Assembly: GCA_005800795.1 (NCBI GenBank)
Contig: SYEN01000464.1
Span: forward strand, 1-13,771
Source: Burkholderiales bacterium
Lineage (GTDB): Bacteria; Pseudomonadota; Gammaproteobacteria; Burkholderiales; SG8-41
Reading direction: 5' to 3'
Length of the DNA: 13,771 nucleotides
How positions within the stretch are numbered: the stretch's first letter is position 1; the number at the start of each line of letters is the position of its first letter. The position numbers and the translations under genes were made by a program. The notes under the pieces were generated by a model. That model was not told where the DNA came from. It saw only the letters and a list, made by a program, of their open reading frames with translations, and did not search any database. Of this stretch, positions 13,291-13,771 are shown piece by piece.

Positions 13291-13771
13291 CACTCGGCCT
13301 TGATGCCTGCGCGCTTTACCACGTCTGACCACTTGAGATTTTCGCGCTGAATAAAGGCCGCGAACCGCGCCACTGAAATGGGCGTGGCCTCGTAACCGCG
13401 AACGTTCAGTGCGTCGCGCACCGCGGGGTCGGCAAGACCTTTCACCATCTCGGCGTTGAGCAGTGTGACACGCGCCTTGTCCACCCCCGAAGGTGCAACC
13501 ACGCCACCCCACACGGTGACTTCATAGCCCGGCACGCCAGACTCCGCGATAGTGGGAATTTCCAGGTACACGGGCGAGCGCCGCACGGTGGTGACGCCCA
13601 GTCCGCGCACGCGTCCCGACTTCACGTGCTGCCCAATGGAGCTCAGGTTATTCAGCATCAGATGAATTTGCCCGGCTATCAACTCCGTGTTGGCCTGCGG
13701 TGTGCTCTTGAACGGCACATGGGTCATTCGCGTATCCGTCATCTGGCAAAACAGTTCCGCCGCCGCGTGCA
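13290..13771 (-). CDS. Bug/TctC-family substrate-binding protein, C-terminal half (5' end outside the window)
   Basis: The frame is open to the right edge. About 159 residues are visible, starting HAAAELFCQMTDTRMTHVPFKS, which is the second-lobe entry seen in Bug proteins (ELF...HVPYKG). These are followed by ELIAGQIHLMLNNLSSIGQHVKSG, VYLEIPTIAESGVPGYEV and a C-terminal helix bundle ending KRAGIKAE. Like its homologue at 2137-3108 it would be a periplasmic receptor for a small carboxylate, but the signal peptide lies outside the window. Methionine codons seen inside this part are internal. It overlaps the following MmgE/PrpD start by one base. Confidence 0.92.
   Translation of the reverse strand, partial: HAAAELFCQMTDTRMTHVPFKSTPQANTELIAGQIHLMLNNLSSIGQHVKSGRVRGLGVTTVRRSPVYLEIPTIAESGVPGYEVTVWGGVVAPSGVDKARVTLLNAEMVKGLADPAVRDALNVRGYEATPISVARFAAFIQRENLKWSDVVKRAGIKAE

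Noticed and set aside
13291..13512. N-terminal extension of the second MmgE/PrpD
   Set aside because: It overlaps the Bug gene in another frame and has no family similarity; ATG at 13288-13290 gives the usual length.

Overview
The window looks like part of a GC-rich betaproteobacterial chromosome, most likely Burkholderiales. This is inferred from the two tripartite-tricarboxylate (Bug/TctC) binding proteins, the MmgE/PrpD and Ldh2-type enzymes, the short ATGA gene overlaps and a dRS3-like ATTCCC/GGGAAT palindrome. It holds catabolic and uptake genes only. There is no tRNA, rRNA, CRISPR array or transposase, and no gene-free stretch exceeds 300 bases.

Layout. Positions 1-401 hold the 3' end of a D-2-hydroxyacid dehydrogenase gene. 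After a repeat-rich gap comes an ACMSD-type metal-dependent amidohydrolase/decarboxylase gene (593-1591, +). A four-gene minus-strand operon (4716 down to 1810) encodes an uncharacterised 349-aa protein, a UGSC-family selenoprotein, a Bug receptor and a muconolactone-isomerase-like small protein. Divergent from it is a plus-strand set: a YbiC/HcxB-like 2-hydroxyacid dehydrogenase, an MmgE/PrpD enzyme and a family-3 solute-binding protein without a signal peptide (4846-8196). Next, on the minus strand (10966 down to 8218), is a three-subunit flavoprotein oxidoreductase of the HcnABC / opine oxidase / D-hydroxyproline dehydrogenase type. Its three genes overlap by ATGA, and a divergent LysR regulator gene lies 33 bp away. 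The window ends with a second MmgE/PrpD gene and a second, truncated Bug gene on the minus strand (13771 down to 11926).

Main point. What looks like two short genes at 3105-3674 is one gene with an in-frame TGA at 3357-3359. Read through, it gives the motif Sec-Gly-Ser-Cys of the UGSC family. A 7-bp hairpin with a 5-nt loop starts 11 nt after the TGA, as expected of a bacterial SECIS. Standard gene calling would split this selenoprotein.

Second point. An AT-rich motif of about 21 bp (core like AATCAATTACTTA) occurs seven times in both orientations, between genes and inside two genes. Three copies match the IHF consensus WATCAANNNNTTR exactly. It may mark IHF sites or an undescribed dispersed repeat.

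Working together. Binding proteins capture carboxylate or amino-acid-like substrates, and the dehydrogenases, dehydratase-type enzymes and flavoprotein complex process them. The substrates themselves cannot be named from sequence.
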